Both the position numbers and the translations under genes were made by a program. 64,000 nt of DNA from Zygaena filipendulae (lineage: Eukaryota; Arthropoda; Insecta; Lepidoptera; Zygaenidae). Every line of letters starts with the position of its first letter. Within the stretch, counting starts at the first letter, position 1. Below are positions 53,356-64,000 of this stretch, piece after piece. The notes under the pieces are model-generated. The model ran no database searches. It was not told the origin of the DNA and saw nothing but the letters and a program-made list of their open reading frames with translations. The stretch lies in assembly GCA_907165275.2 (NCBI GenBank), contig OU015669.1:394501-458500 (forward strand). Direction: 5' to 3'.

Positions 53356-54185
53356 TATTAATCACCAGAGAGCGTGGAAATTGTGGGCCAGTAATATCCT
53401 GAGACCCCACATCTCTGGGTCAGAACAAATTGAAGGGAAAAATTAGCTAATCCTCTATTACTTCCGTAGTATTTCCAAATGTCCAAATAACAAAGGAGAA
53501 AATCGTACATTGTTATCCTAGGGGTGAAAGTGACTTATTTAGTCCCGAGACGGGGTTTGGCCTGAGCGTAGCGAGGGCGCCAATAGATCGAGGGACTAAA
53601 TAAGTCTTTCTCCCGAGGATAAAACTGTGCTTTTCATTACGAATGCAAGGAAAGTCAAAATAAAAATAGGAATTAGCTAAAGAAAAAATGAGTGAATTTT
53701 ATTTTATTGTACCTACTTAAACTTTACGTTATTTCAATTTTACATCGCGCTGGCTTTATAGAAAGTTGGAACATGGTTCAATAGAAATGTGAAAATAGAC
53801 CTAGTTTTTTTTTTATAATTTGACAGTTGTCAGTTGAAAGCGATTCTCCCTAGGGCTGAAAAGGGTTACTTTCAACCCGCTTCTCAGGCAACTTCAGACC
53901 TACTTTCCGAGTATGAGTAATGAAAAAATATTTTTCTTTTCTTCTCCTATCCCTGCCTACTCCAGAAGGATCTGAATTATGGACTTTTGGCGCGTTTTCA
54001 GCAGTAACGGACGTCAGTTTTATTTCTTTGTTTTACAAATTAGTTTATCGTGATTAATTATGTGTGAATGTGGTGGATTTAATTGCATAATAGTAATCCA
54101 TTAGTGCTGAATAGTGTGTGGAAACAGTGAAATAACATGAAATGGGGCGTTCATCTCGAGGTTGTCGCTTTACTATACAACTTCC
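53356..54185. other. Non-coding, nothing recognised
   Basis: GTGACTTATTTAGTCCCGAG at 53530 is mirrored loosely by CGAGGGACTAAATAAGTC at 53590, forming a short inverted repeat around a GGCCTGAGCGTAGCGAGGGC block. No gene is supported. Confidence 0.4.
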
Positions 54186-54366
54186 CACAGAGGGTCCTAT
54201 TAAGGTTCAACTGTGAAGAGTTGCTGCCAAAAGTTCCGGTAAAGCATCGAAATGCATCTTATCAATGTAATTCGATGTAAATAACTTCAGAAGAAAAAAA
54301 ATACAACTGAATTGGCTGTATGGACTTAATTACCTTTGCCTTTCCCATTGGGGTAAAATTAACAAA
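54186..54366 (-). repeat. R180 repeat, opposite-strand copy
   Basis: TCAACTGTGAAGAGTTGCTG, AAAGTTCCGGTAAAGCATCG, GGCTGTATGGACTTAATTAC and CCCATTGGGGTAAAATTAAC are the reverse of 4192-4395. Confidence 0.65.
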
Positions 54367-55606
54367 AAAAAAGGATCTGAAATGCGTGAAGTAGCTGCGG
54401 TTCAGTTAGCGAGGTTCCATGTCCAGCCAAATAGCAATTACCGTGTTGACCATCCTTAATAGAACCAATCATTTATGATTCCGTATACAGATTGGTAACT
54501 AATAGCGCTACGCATTAATATGATAATGCGTGGACGCCATGTGTTGGGTGCCGGCCAAAATATCCACAGATAATAATTTTTACTGCATTATGCTTAAAAG
54601 CAAATTGTGCGACGTCGCCTCTTGGAACTATCGATTCGTGAGCTACATAGTAGCGCTTCGTTGAGGTACTTGTGTACAAAAGAGTTGCTATAAAAAAAGT
54701 GCGTAGGTACATTTTAAACTAAACTATCATCAAAGTTTTGGTTTTAAAGTCAAGACCTAGGATATTTTTGTGCTATAGCAAGAAAAACTTTCGTTTAGGA
54801 TTTTAGATCCGCCATGGATGTAAAAAAAAGAACAGCAAATACGTAATGGCGACCAAAATAAGCGGCTAGCGTTCGATTTTCAAATTTTCCCAGGCCCAAG
54901 TAGATATTTCAACTAAAACAAAAGCTACTTGCCTCCAACCGGTTATGGAAATAGAGCTTTTTACAATAATAATATGCTGTTAGTCTATGATTTGTGTCAA
55001 TAAACTCTTGATGCCTTCCGGATATTTCATTAGGCAGCTGTTTTGTTACTAATTGCACGACGATTTATAGGTTTATTGCGGGGACAATTCATCAACTCGC
55101 ATTATTATAGAGGTAGATAACAATGGCACAATGAATGCGAGAGCACTCGACCGTGTTATATCGATTATTTTGTACAGGTACATACGTAATAATATGTCCA
55201 TTCTCTGCTATATTAGCGCTACAGCTTTATTATTTTAGAAAATAAATCGGTCAGTATTTGTACCGTGGTGAGATATAGACGTTATATCTAGCCTGTGCTT
55301 ATTTTCAAAGGCAATAAATCCTTTACTGAGGCCAAAATAGAGCAGCTATCTGACATATTTTGTTTATTGATGAGATATCACTATGACGGCTTTTCAATAT
55401 CATATTATTTCAATATATAAACTAACGACAATTACTTTGCCCAGTTTTATTTATTTGAGTCATTCCTCAATTTAGAAAACGTACCGGACATACCAAAATG
55501 GTCAACAACACTTATCTAAATTCCTGTGACGTAACCGCGGTGATATTAGTCGACTCTTGTGACTCCATGCCTGCTAGTCTGTCACTGATATGATAACGTA
55601 TTATAT
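54367..55606. other. AT-rich DNA, nothing recognised
   Basis: No exon or repeat with clear borders was identified. Confidence 0.3.
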
Positions 55607-55690
55607 ACTAGCTGTTCCCCATGGTTTTTTCCGAGTTAAATTCAGAGTTCTTGTGGTAATTGCAGAATAAAAAGTGACCCTAATAGTACG
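55607..55690 (-). repeat. Lep1-like 3' end fragment
   Basis: CTAGCTGTTCCCCATGG, then TTCAGAGTTCTTGTGGTAAT and AATAAAAAGTGACCC, then broken off. Confidence 0.55.
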
Positions 55691-55844
55691 GGAGATACCG
55701 ATGCTAATTCGGGAGTGACTCGAGCGTCGTTGGGACCTATTGGGTTTTGAAGATTAGGAGATATAAACAAAATAAGGTCATATGATATTTTTTCATTCAC
55801 CGGTGGGTTTAGCTTCTACAGGCTTTCAAAAATGTAAAAAAAAA

Positions 55845-57125
55845 TATTAAAATGGAAATACTCGAGCGCGTCAGATATTGTAGTTTAGATACTCCAAGGT
55901 GTCCCTGATATCGAAAATATATTCATCTGCCGATTTGCGTGGTGGGGGTGGCCATACGGAAGTGGAGAAAATGAAAAAAAAAAAAACATTTACTCCAGCG
56001 CGTCAGATATTCAAAGGGGATGTTAAGTGAGCCCTAAAAATGCTCCCCTTCGAAAATCTGCCAATTTGGAGGTGACGCAAGGTAGTAGCGAATTTTTGAA
56101 AATGCAAAAAAAAATCTCAATTTTGAAATACTCGAGCGTGTCAGATTATTTTACCGAAGGTTCAGCTTGCACTTCAAGTTATGTTGGCTTAAAATCTGAC
56201 AATAATTTTGAGGGGTATTATTAATCTGACTGCTAGAAACAAAAATTATGATTTATTTTTAAGATTTTTTTTTCTTTCTGACGTAAGTTTAATAACTTTA
56301 TGAGCTATTTCTTGTTCACAAAAAACACACTTTATATTTCTATGAAATATGTAAAAGCTCACAAAATATTATTCACAAAACTAACTTTAAAGCACAAACA
56401 AGCCAGAGCGTTTTACATATAATAACATGAACGCGTTGTTTTGTGATAAGCTTTATTATATAATATATATATAATTACATTAAAATGAAAGGTTATAGGT
56501 GAACCTATAGTTTGATGTAATACTTACCTTAACTTATTTTAATATGTATTTTAACCGACCAAAAAAAGTTTTAATTTGACACGTTTAGCGCCGTGATATA
56601 GGTACTGTGATGACATTATAGCGACGGAAAGTAGTGTGAGGACGGTGCGAGAGAGTGAGAGATAGAGAAAAAGTAAAAGGGAAAGAAAGACAGAGATATG
56701 AATAGGTACATGTTTCACTGCAGCTGCTCGTTCGATTCGAAGACGATTTTTGTTTCTTCGGCTTATGAAAATCGGCAGATTATATTTTTCCCGCTATCCT
56801 TGAGTTATTTACTTTAAAATAAAAAATAAATCAACTGCGCTCGAGAATGTCGAAGTTGCGTTTTTTTTTTGCAAGTTTGTGATCCTCTAACTCCCTTACG
56901 TCACGTTCAAATGGTCAGATTATTCATATACATACTTCTCACTATGTAATTAACCCACCATATCTTAATCTGACGCGCTCGAGTATTTCTAGTTATCGAT
57001 TTTTTTTTACTAATCTGATCGGTTATTCTAGACGCACCCACCAGTGTAGAGGGCCTATATTTGGTGGAGGTACTCAACATGGTGCAAGGTACCCCCCTTA
57101 TGTTCATCTGACGCGCTTTAGCTAA
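55845..57125. repeat. ~132-bp-period repeat, CTCGAGCGCGTCAGAT units in opposed arms
   Basis: On the plus strand the unit core recurs at about 55861, 55993 and 56128 (ACTCGAGCGCGTCAGATATT and variants), 132-135 bp apart. On the minus strand it recurs at about 56970 and 57104 (ATCTGACGCGCTCGAGTATT and ATCTGACGCGCTTTAG), 131-134 bp apart. Each unit also has an A-rich run and an ATCTGCC-like block. The two arms flank about 0.8 kb of AT-rich sequence holding a (GA)n-like patch (56640-56700). It has the layout of a DNA element with subterminal repeats or of an inverted satellite. No coding frame was found. Confidence 0.6.
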
Positions 57126-57134
57126 TCCACAAAT

Positions 57135-57240
57135 CCCCTCTTGGCGGTCCGTACTATAAAACCTTCCTGTCCTTTTCTGTACCTCTGACAACGTATCATG
57201 ATGGGTTGAGGTTAAAGGCGTGAAACTTTTGTGTTTATCA
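57135..57240 (-). repeat. Lep1-like fragment
   Basis: CCTGTCCTTTTCTGTACCTC, TGACAACGTATCATGATGGG and AAAGGCGTGAAAC are the family's middle part. A 3' terminus scrap, ACCGCGGGTGAAACAACTAG, lies at 57816-57835. Confidence 0.5.
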
Positions 57241-57865
57241 TATTTTTATGGATGTTTACATGGATATTGCATGTTTTAACTTCAAAAGTTAACGGCTAAG
57301 TCATAACTAGTAGTAGTCAAAGACTCGAAATGTATAATTCTCTTAAAAAAAACATTGCAACGGTTGCAAATAAGACCGTATCCGGAAAAATAATTTCAAG
57401 AGACTTTTGTAAAGTAAAAATTAAATGAAAAAAATCTTTTTAGCATCAAAAACGTATTCATAAACGTACCTAGGTATACAGCGTGAATTAAAATTTAATT
57501 ATTAACCATGAGTTTTCTCATTTTCTGTATCTTCCCTCACCATATTGTGCTTCCAGCCAGTTTCCCGCTTCATTTGCCACCGAGTGGCTTGTTTTAATGC
57601 GAATGCACCGTTATTTATTTAGTCCGCAGTAAGTGCCACTCAAAATAGTGTCTTAATTAACCAGACACTGAGAGCTGCAGACTTTAGGGTGACGGCTCAT
57701 TAAATATCCGGCAGAGGGCGCACTAAAACGCTGTCAGCTATTATTATTGATTCCAAAAAAAAATTGCAAAATTTATTGTTAAATTATATTTTGTTGCTCA
57801 TTGCGCATGTAATTACCGCGGGTGAAACAACTAGTACATAATATGTAAGTTTTATCGTTTACTAA
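57241..57865. other. Non-coding, nothing firm
   Basis: AT-rich; contains only the Lep1 terminus scrap at 57816-57835. Confidence 0.35.
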
Positions 57866-58336
57866 AGAAATTCGGATATTACCAAGGCAACAAAAACTAG
57901 ACTCGTTAGATCCTTGGTGTTCCCAGTGTTGCTGTACGGTGCAGAAACATGGACCGTAAAGGAGAGAGAGCGGAAACGCATCGATGCCGTGGAAATGTGG
58001 TGCTGGAGAAGAATGCTGCGCATATCGTGGACCCAGCATCGCACCAACATTTCTATCCTCAGGGAGCTCAAAATAACGCAAAGACTCTCGGCAATTGTCC
58101 ACTCTCGAATTTTGAGCTACTTTGGCCACGTTATGCGCAAGGAAGACGATGCTATGGAGAGACTCGTTGTGCAGGGCAGAGTTAATGGCTCGCGATCTAG
58201 AGGGTGCTCCCCATTGCGATGGACTGACCAGATAAAAACCCTCACGGAATCGTCTCTAAACACGTGTGTGCGGAATGCCTCGGTTAGAGAGAGATGGCGG
58301 GAGACAATAAAAAAGGCCGTGCAACGACCTCCGTGA
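57866..58336 (+). pseudogene. RTE-type non-LTR retrotransposon, reverse transcriptase C-terminus
   Basis: The frame is open from 57866 to TGA at 58334-58336. LVFPVLLYGAETWTVKERER is the hallmark of insect RTE-like endonuclease-reverse transcriptases, followed by EMWCWRRMLRISWTQHRTN, ILSYFGHVMRKEDDAMERLV and WRETIKKAVQRPP. The C-terminal part is intact without stops or frameshifts, while everything 5' of it is missing. An AAG-type tail (58362-58383) lies 25 bp after the stop. A 5'-truncated, not very old insertion. Confidence 0.85.
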
Positions 58337-58383
58337 CCACGACTACTCTGCCAAGAGTAAACGATTAAGAAGAAGAAGAAAGA

Positions 58384-59359
58384 AATTCCTTATAGCACAA
58401 CTTTAACCTACGCGTAAAATCTCATCCACGATAATTGGCCGAAGCTTATGTAAAGGACCCAATAAGATGCGAATATTCTTGTTCTTTGATTTTGCCGCCC
58501 CTTTTATCGCCTTAATTTGATCCTCAAAACACAGTACCTAACTGTAAATCTCCTCCCATTGCTTCTGGAACAAAACCCGCTCCCGCCTGTGAGTGTGTCC
58601 GCACATTTTCGCCTAGGTTTGCATTTTCCTTGCCGCTCATAAATTCATAATCAAATAGTGGACTCCGGCTTTGGCTCGTTACGGGACGTTCAAATTTTAT
58701 TTAATTTTTCGCTTCGCAGTGCTCTGAGGGAGCTCCAAGCCTTTATACCCGGACCTGTGACGGGGATAGACGTAATTCTATTATCATCTATGTATAGACT
58801 TTGTACCTGTCGATCCCGCATTGCTCTATCTGTACCTACAGTTTTGTGTCGAATATTGCGGTTGGATAAAATTAATATTTGTTTAAAGCTGAAATCAAGT
58901 ACCTCGTTTCAGCATTAAAGCTTAAAAATTAATTTGTGTTTAGATTAAGCGAAATTGCGAAAATCCTAAACCTAACCAATAATATTATGTAGACAATAAA
59001 ACTAAACGCAAAAATAGGCGTGAACATACAGTTTTTATAACATGTTTTTTCAACATACAAAATGGCCGACCTGCTCAGATCGCATCGGTATTTACGTGTA
59101 TATCGGCTTAGTATTAATTTTGTAAGTTGAACAACCCACTGCGCAGCTCCTTATAGGATCCACTCAACTGCTAACTTAATTAACTAAAACTTTCAAACTT
59201 CCATAGTTTCTTGGAGAGTCGCTCATTCGTTTTAATAAAATGTATATTGTTTGAGAGCTACTTCAAACTTTGGAATATTGTTTGGCGAATTCAATTTTAT
59301 CTGCAACGAGTCTTGTATACTAAAATCTAGGTTGGCTTTTGAGAATAATTATTATCTGA
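58384..59359. other. Non-coding, nothing recognised
   Basis: No exon or repeat with clear borders. The open frame 58658-58918 lacks recognisable domains. Confidence 0.3.
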
Positions 59360-59535
59360 CTAGCTGTTCCCCACGGTTTCACCCGCGGTAATATGGGAGT
59401 TCCCGCGGGAATTCCGGGATAAAAATATCTTATGTCCTTCTTTGTACCCCTGACAACGTGTAGATTGGTTAAGTAGTTAAGGCGTAAAAGCGTAACAAAC
59501 AAACAAACATAAATCCACATTCGCATTTATCAGTG
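59360..59535 (-). mobile_element. Lep1/Helitron-like element
   Basis: CTAGCTGTTCCCCACGG with TTTCACCCGCGG, GGGAATTCCGGGATAAAAAT and AAGCGTAACAAACAAACAAA. The 5' end (CATTTATCAGTG) is degraded. Confidence 0.75.
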
Positions 59536-60165
59536 TCAGGCGCTTTTAAAGTTAGCTTTTCTGACATCTCCTGCCTTAACACACCGGTTCATCCATTTTA
59601 ATTGAAACCTTTGTTATTTGCATGTTTGCTACCTCGTCGTTCGGATTGTGTTTCTCAAGTACTATTGTTTGTTACCAATCAAAGCTTTGACCCACAAACT
59701 TACTTGTGCAATGCGGGTGTAATGGCGGTCCTCTGGGACGTATTGTTGTCTCCGATTAGTTTAGCGACATCCGTATGAAGACACACCTCAGCGAGGTCGA
59801 TGACACTGTAGGCAATATGGCTGCCGAATTATTAATGCTCAAGTAATTTTATTGTGTCGAGATTTACATTTTGATTGGTTGTTATTCTTATGATTTGAAA
59901 GAATAATGTCACAATACTTCTACGTAATACTCTTGAGATACATGTAAACTCTTTGATAAGCAGATTTAGGCAGAGCTTTGAGTAATTTGTGCACGCACAT
60001 TCACTGAACCTAGATTCAAGAAGCCCTGTGACTTTCACGACCACTTCCGATGCATTTAAAGTAAAAAAACAATTTAAACTAGACAAATAAATTAAAGAAT
60101 ATCAAATAGTAACTAGGATTTTGATCTGTAATATAAATTCTTGAAACTCACAAAAACATGACTAT
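59536..60165. other. Non-coding, nothing recognised
   Basis: No supported feature. Confidence 0.3.
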
Positions 60166-60372
60166 AGAATAGAATAGAATAGAAAAAAGTTTATTTGATA
60201 CCATAAAGATAAAACAAGTACAAGCGTGAGTCTTAAAACTAGAATACTTGGTACCAAAATGGCTACCACTCAGCATTATGCCGTGGCACTAAGTTCCACG
60301 ACGCTGATTTTCAGTGGCGACCGTAGAAGGGAGATGGCTTCACACTACCAATAAGACCGTCCACAATCTGCA
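60166..60372 (-). repeat. Non-LTR retrotransposon 3' end
   Basis: On the minus strand it runs through CACGGCATAATGCTGAGTGG, TTATGGTATCAAATAAAC and a TTCTATTCTATTCTATT tail. AATAAA plus a pentanucleotide tail is typical of a LINE 3' UTR. The coding part is absent. Confidence 0.65.
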
Positions 60373-61479
60373 TTTCTTAGTTTCAAAAATAATTTAAAAA
60401 GTAAAAATAGAGTAAGTAGATAATAATAAAAAGTGAAGAAAAAACAACACATTAAAAGCCAAGTAAATTATCATAATGTATGTTGCGGGGTATGCCTAAG
60501 AAGACTAAATATATAATCAGAAATAAATCTTTACTAATACTATAAATGCGAAAGTAACTCTGTCTTTAACTACTTAACTACTTATTATTATTATTCAAAT
60601 ATTAAAGTGCCAGGTTTTTAATCCAAAAATACGAAAAGGAATGCATTTTGATCTTCTAAATAAATAAACCTATCTCTATCAGCCATGTGGTAGGTGTCTT
60701 CCTGGCAAATTAAGATTATTTATTTCCATTTAATAAACGCTTGCGTTTCCAATGCGTATTTCTAAACTAATTCCACACCAACTGATGTTACATGCGTTCA
60801 ACCGCACACGACTATCTCTGGTAATGTTTCCTTGCTTATCTGTCTAATGCTCGATATTAGGGGCATTGCTCAAATAGGATCGTCGGTTGTTTCTCGGCTA
60901 TTGATCACTACGGTCCGGTGGTTCCCTTTCAAAAACATACCGGAATTCCTTTGGTGTTCCGTGTTTAACTTCTTGCGAGTTTTGCCTTTATCCTTGCAAA
61001 ATTCCAATTCTGCATGCTTTCTACATTCTCAAAACGACGCTTTGACTTTGTTATGGCATGATTTCTTATATTCTCTTTTTTGGGGTGAGTCAAACTACAC
61101 TACACTAGCAAATATCTATAATAGTTATAGAATCTGCTGTGTCTGGTTACTGCCATTTTGTTCCGCTTTAATCTGTGGATTGATAAAGTGCCGGTTGTGC
61201 CAATATCTAAGTTGTGTTTCATTTTCTAACGAAATAATTATATCATGATCTGAACTGGTCCTGTCTGAAAAAGTCAATTTGATGCAAATGTCTATAGCTG
61301 CAAATCATTCTCAGTATACAGCAGGCTGTATACAGCGTATTACACTAAGGTGTAGATCGTGCTTTCGTAAGCGTCTACAATCATTAGTCTCTCACAATAA
61401 AAGATACCCTTACCCTTAAGACTGTACTTAACTATTGAGTTGTGTTGAGACTAAAGATATATCACGTTTATGACCCAGT
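60373..61479. other. Non-coding, mostly unassigned
   Basis: A Lep1 5' scrap is at 60528-60565 (TCTTTACTAATACTATAAATG). A small dyad TATACAGC-AG-GCTGTATA lies near 61316. The 138-codon open frame 60832-61248 is discussed among rejected items. Confidence 0.35.
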
Positions 61480-61585
61480 GATACAAGTTGTCAAGAGTAA
61501 AGAAAAAGAAATAAGGTACTTTTAGCCCAGAACTACCCCGGGATCTCCGAAATTAACGAGGACAAAACCGCGGGGAACAACTTGT
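61480..61585 (+). repeat. Lep1-like 3' fragment
   Basis: TACAAGTTGTCAAGAGTAAAG to AATTAACGAGGACAAAACCG and GGGGAACAACTTGT. Confidence 0.55.
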
Positions 61586-62604
61586 AAAAATATCACGAAA
61601 AAGCTGGCTAGAAATATTAAATTGCATTGCGCTAAAACAATAGATGGGGAGTTAAAACCGTGCTCCCACCGCGCGGGGCGCCGAGTTAGATGGGATCCTA
61701 AATTGACATCCATCCGGTGTGGAGATGGCTTGTCTGTAAACCAATTGGATTAAACACATCTCCCTTTGTTCGTTGCCATTGTGAAAAACTGAAAACGAGT
61801 TGTGAATAATACTCGAATAACTTATCTGTTGGTAGATTGTTTGAATGACTCACTGGGGCCAATAATTTTCTTAAACTTAAAATTAAACTCTGACAAAAGT
61901 AGCCTTAATTACTCTCTATACATCAATCTGCCAGTTAAAGTCTCATCAAAATCGGTCCGAAGACAAGCCGGAAGCAACAGATAGACAGACGAAGATTTTA
62001 CGAATTGAGTTTTTGTTATAACTTTCAATAAGCGTTTAGTTAAATACTGCAGTTATTTTGATATTAGATGTCATATAGATAATGTAAATGAAGGCAGAAG
62101 TGGGATCGGTTGTCGTGGAATCGTTGTTAAAGCTTAAATAGGAAATTTTTCCAGCAAGAGATATTTTCGGCTGTTCCGATGATGATATCAAAACTTAAAG
62201 GTTTTTGTAATTACTAACCCATAATTAGGTTGCCTATTCTATGAATGTTATATAGATCAACTTGTAAAGACAGTGGCAACATTGTTTAGGGCGTATGTTT
62301 AGCTAATTAGTTTGCGTAATGATGCCTTTTATCTCATTAACTCTAAGAATTCGAGGGAATTCCGATATTTATCTGACACAAATCTAGCTATTATTTTTTG
62401 TTGCTGTTGGTCTGCGGTTTTGCTTTGCATGATGTTTAAAAGTAGTTTGATACCACTCTTTTGTATCATAATTTTATGTTTCATGTTTGAACTAGTCATG
62501 TCGTTTATTTTTTTTTTCATAGACTACGATGAAACAAGTCCTATGTTTAAAAGTAAATTTAAAAATATGTGAGTTAAAATTCGGTTTATTTGTAATTAGT
62601 TGAC
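61586..62604. other. AT-rich DNA, nothing recognised
   Basis: AAAATCGGTCCGAAGACAAG near 61950 resembles transposon scraps. No gene is supported. Confidence 0.3.
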
Positions 62605-62750
62605 CACCCACTCGCATTAATTTCGGGGTTCCCGTGGGAGTTCCGGGATAAAAAGTAACCCTATGCTCCTCAGGAACACTGTTGCTTCCTATAAGTAAAA
62701 TAACTTATCGGTTAAGTAGTTTTAATTTTATGCATTAAAAACAAACAGGG
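62605..62750 (-). repeat. Lep1-like fragment
   Basis: ATTTCGGGGTTCCCGTGGGAG and TTCCGGGATAAAAAGTAACCC, followed by TTATCGGTTAAGTAGTTTTAA. The termini are lost. Confidence 0.5.
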
Positions 62751-64000
62751 AGTTTTTGCGTAATGCATAAAAATACCTATACTCACACATCACGATAAAT
62801 AAAGAACTCTGCTTTGTTTTCTTTAACTGTCTTAAATGTAGATACTTACTCCATCTTTTTCACTTAACTGCTACTAGAAATAACATTTTTATACCCATAA
62901 TTGTAACTAAACGTAGAAAATAGCTTTTAAGATATTTTCTTTTTAAGCTTGCGACGCAAATTTACCCACCAATTACTTATACCTACTCTATTACAAACCG
63001 CTAAGTAAATTTCTACTGATAAAAAAGTTAAGTTTGCACAGTTTTAAAAGGGGTTCGCTGTACGTACCGAATCCCAGATTTATTTTAAAAAGCATTTTCA
63101 TGAACACAAACTTTCTCGATCCGTTTATTTTAATGAAATCCTTCTGTATGATGATGATCCCAATTGAAAAAGTTATATATCTCCTCTTTGATTAGGTACG
63201 TTATAGAATTGTTTTTGTTTTGCGAAATGAGAAAATTGTTATCCTTTATTGGCTATCACATAAATTGCTTTCTCAATTACATAATATATTCAGCTAAACT
63301 TTTTTTCAAATTCGTTTTCATATCGTATTAGAATCATTTAGGATTAATTTTAACATTGCATTTCTGAATTAGTTGTGCGTTCGTTTAACGTTTACTTTAA
63401 GGAAATCATTGATAGGAAATTTGAAGGTTTCGTTTAAGTAAAAGTTTCTATCTAAAGATATTATTTAGCCCCTGCATGTCGAAGTTATTAAAATCATACA
63501 TAGGTATGCGGTTTTCGTCAAACTCTGAACTGAACTCTCTTATATTTTAACTATTCTGTTTGGAATTGAATGAAATGTGGCAGAATTTCAAAGTTCTGAA
63601 CATGTATGCCCGTTGAATCCCACTTTTTGTTTCATATTTCAGATGTTACATGACTGAATTCTTACTAAGCATAAAGCAACATATTTCCAAAAAATATCAT
63701 CAAATTTTATATACGAGTAATATTGTTTCAAAAAGTAAGTTTCACTTACAAAATTAATTCAGAAATAAAATCCTTTAACTATTCCACGAGGATATAGCGT
63801 TACATTAATATCTCTCGAGCACTAACATACATAAATCCTAAAGCTGAATAAGTATGAACGTTAAGGTATTCCAACAGGACAGCGCGTCGGCGTGGGCACG
63901 ACAGGACCTAGGTATTATAATTATGTAGAAAAAAAAACCAACATATGCATGCGCGGGCGACGGTCGCACGACTTTTGCATATCGACAGCGCATGAGTGCC
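62751..64000. other. AT-rich DNA, nothing recognised
   Basis: No exon or repeat could be supported up to the window end. A short GC-rich stretch at 63940-63990 has two GCGCATG-type blocks (NRF1/EWG-like) without context. Confidence 0.3.

Larger units (their letters stand above)
36965..64000 (+). other. Dys: Probable Dys intron, open at the window end
   Basis: It follows exon D and carries no further spectrin, WW, EF-hand or ZZ exon that I can recognise. All labelled content is repetitive. The true extent of the intron is unknown. Confidence 0.6.

Noticed and set aside
60832..61248. 138-codon plus-strand open frame
   Set aside because: Cys/Leu-rich, with no recognisable domain, no splice context and intron-like base composition; a chance frame is more likely.
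63878..63911. Possible micro-exon between CCAACAG and GTATTA
   Set aside because: GC-rich and bounded by AG/GT, but it gives only DSASAWARQDL, which does not match the next part of dystrophin.

Overview
This window is animal genomic DNA, most likely from a moth or butterfly (Lepidoptera). Three things point there: AT-rich non-coding DNA with short GC-rich exons, dozens of short elements with the ends of the lepidopteran Helitron-like Lep1 family (TC at one end, CTAG at the other), and lepidopteran-type tRNA-derived SINEs. There are no bacterial operons, CRISPR arrays or rRNA genes.

The only gene I can identify is a piece of dystrophin (Dys) on the + strand. Four exons (20778-20950, 29845-29989, 31917-32040, 36798-36964) have canonical AG/GT borders. 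Their phases join without error into 609 nt (203 codons), and the product matches the last spectrin repeats of the dystrophin rod, upstream of the WW domain. The start and end of the gene lie outside the window. The first 20.8 kb look like an upstream intron and the last 27 kb like a downstream one. A second exon-like open frame at 6690-6984, with a perfect GTGAGT donor in a CpG-rich patch, is not recognised; it could be an alternative first region of the gene or a fragment of another one.

Nearly everything else is transposon-derived. The main families are: (1) about 35 Lep1/Helitron-like copies and fragments, including a head-to-tail tandem at 11584-12068; (2) a MITE of about 330 bp, here MITE-A, with roughly ten copies, most carrying TGACGTCA palindromes; (3) a strongly self-complementary 238-bp foldback MITE (MITE-B, three copies); (4) a 220-bp MITE (MITE-C) near both ends of the sampled locus; (5) tRNA-headed SINEs; (6) non-LTR retrotransposon 3' ends, two with readable reverse-transcriptase C-termini; (7) a very young internally deleted Ty1/copia element at 21211-22292 with 5-bp target duplications, copia-type primer site and LTRs differing at one base; (8) a solo LTR at 29049-29401 nested inside a MITE-A copy.

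I found no sign of a new multi-gene system. The items most worth a second look are the copia deletion derivative, the nested solo LTR, the CRE-bearing MITE family, the ~132-bp-period repeat with opposed arms at 55845-57125, and the unexplained exon-like frame at 6.7 kb.
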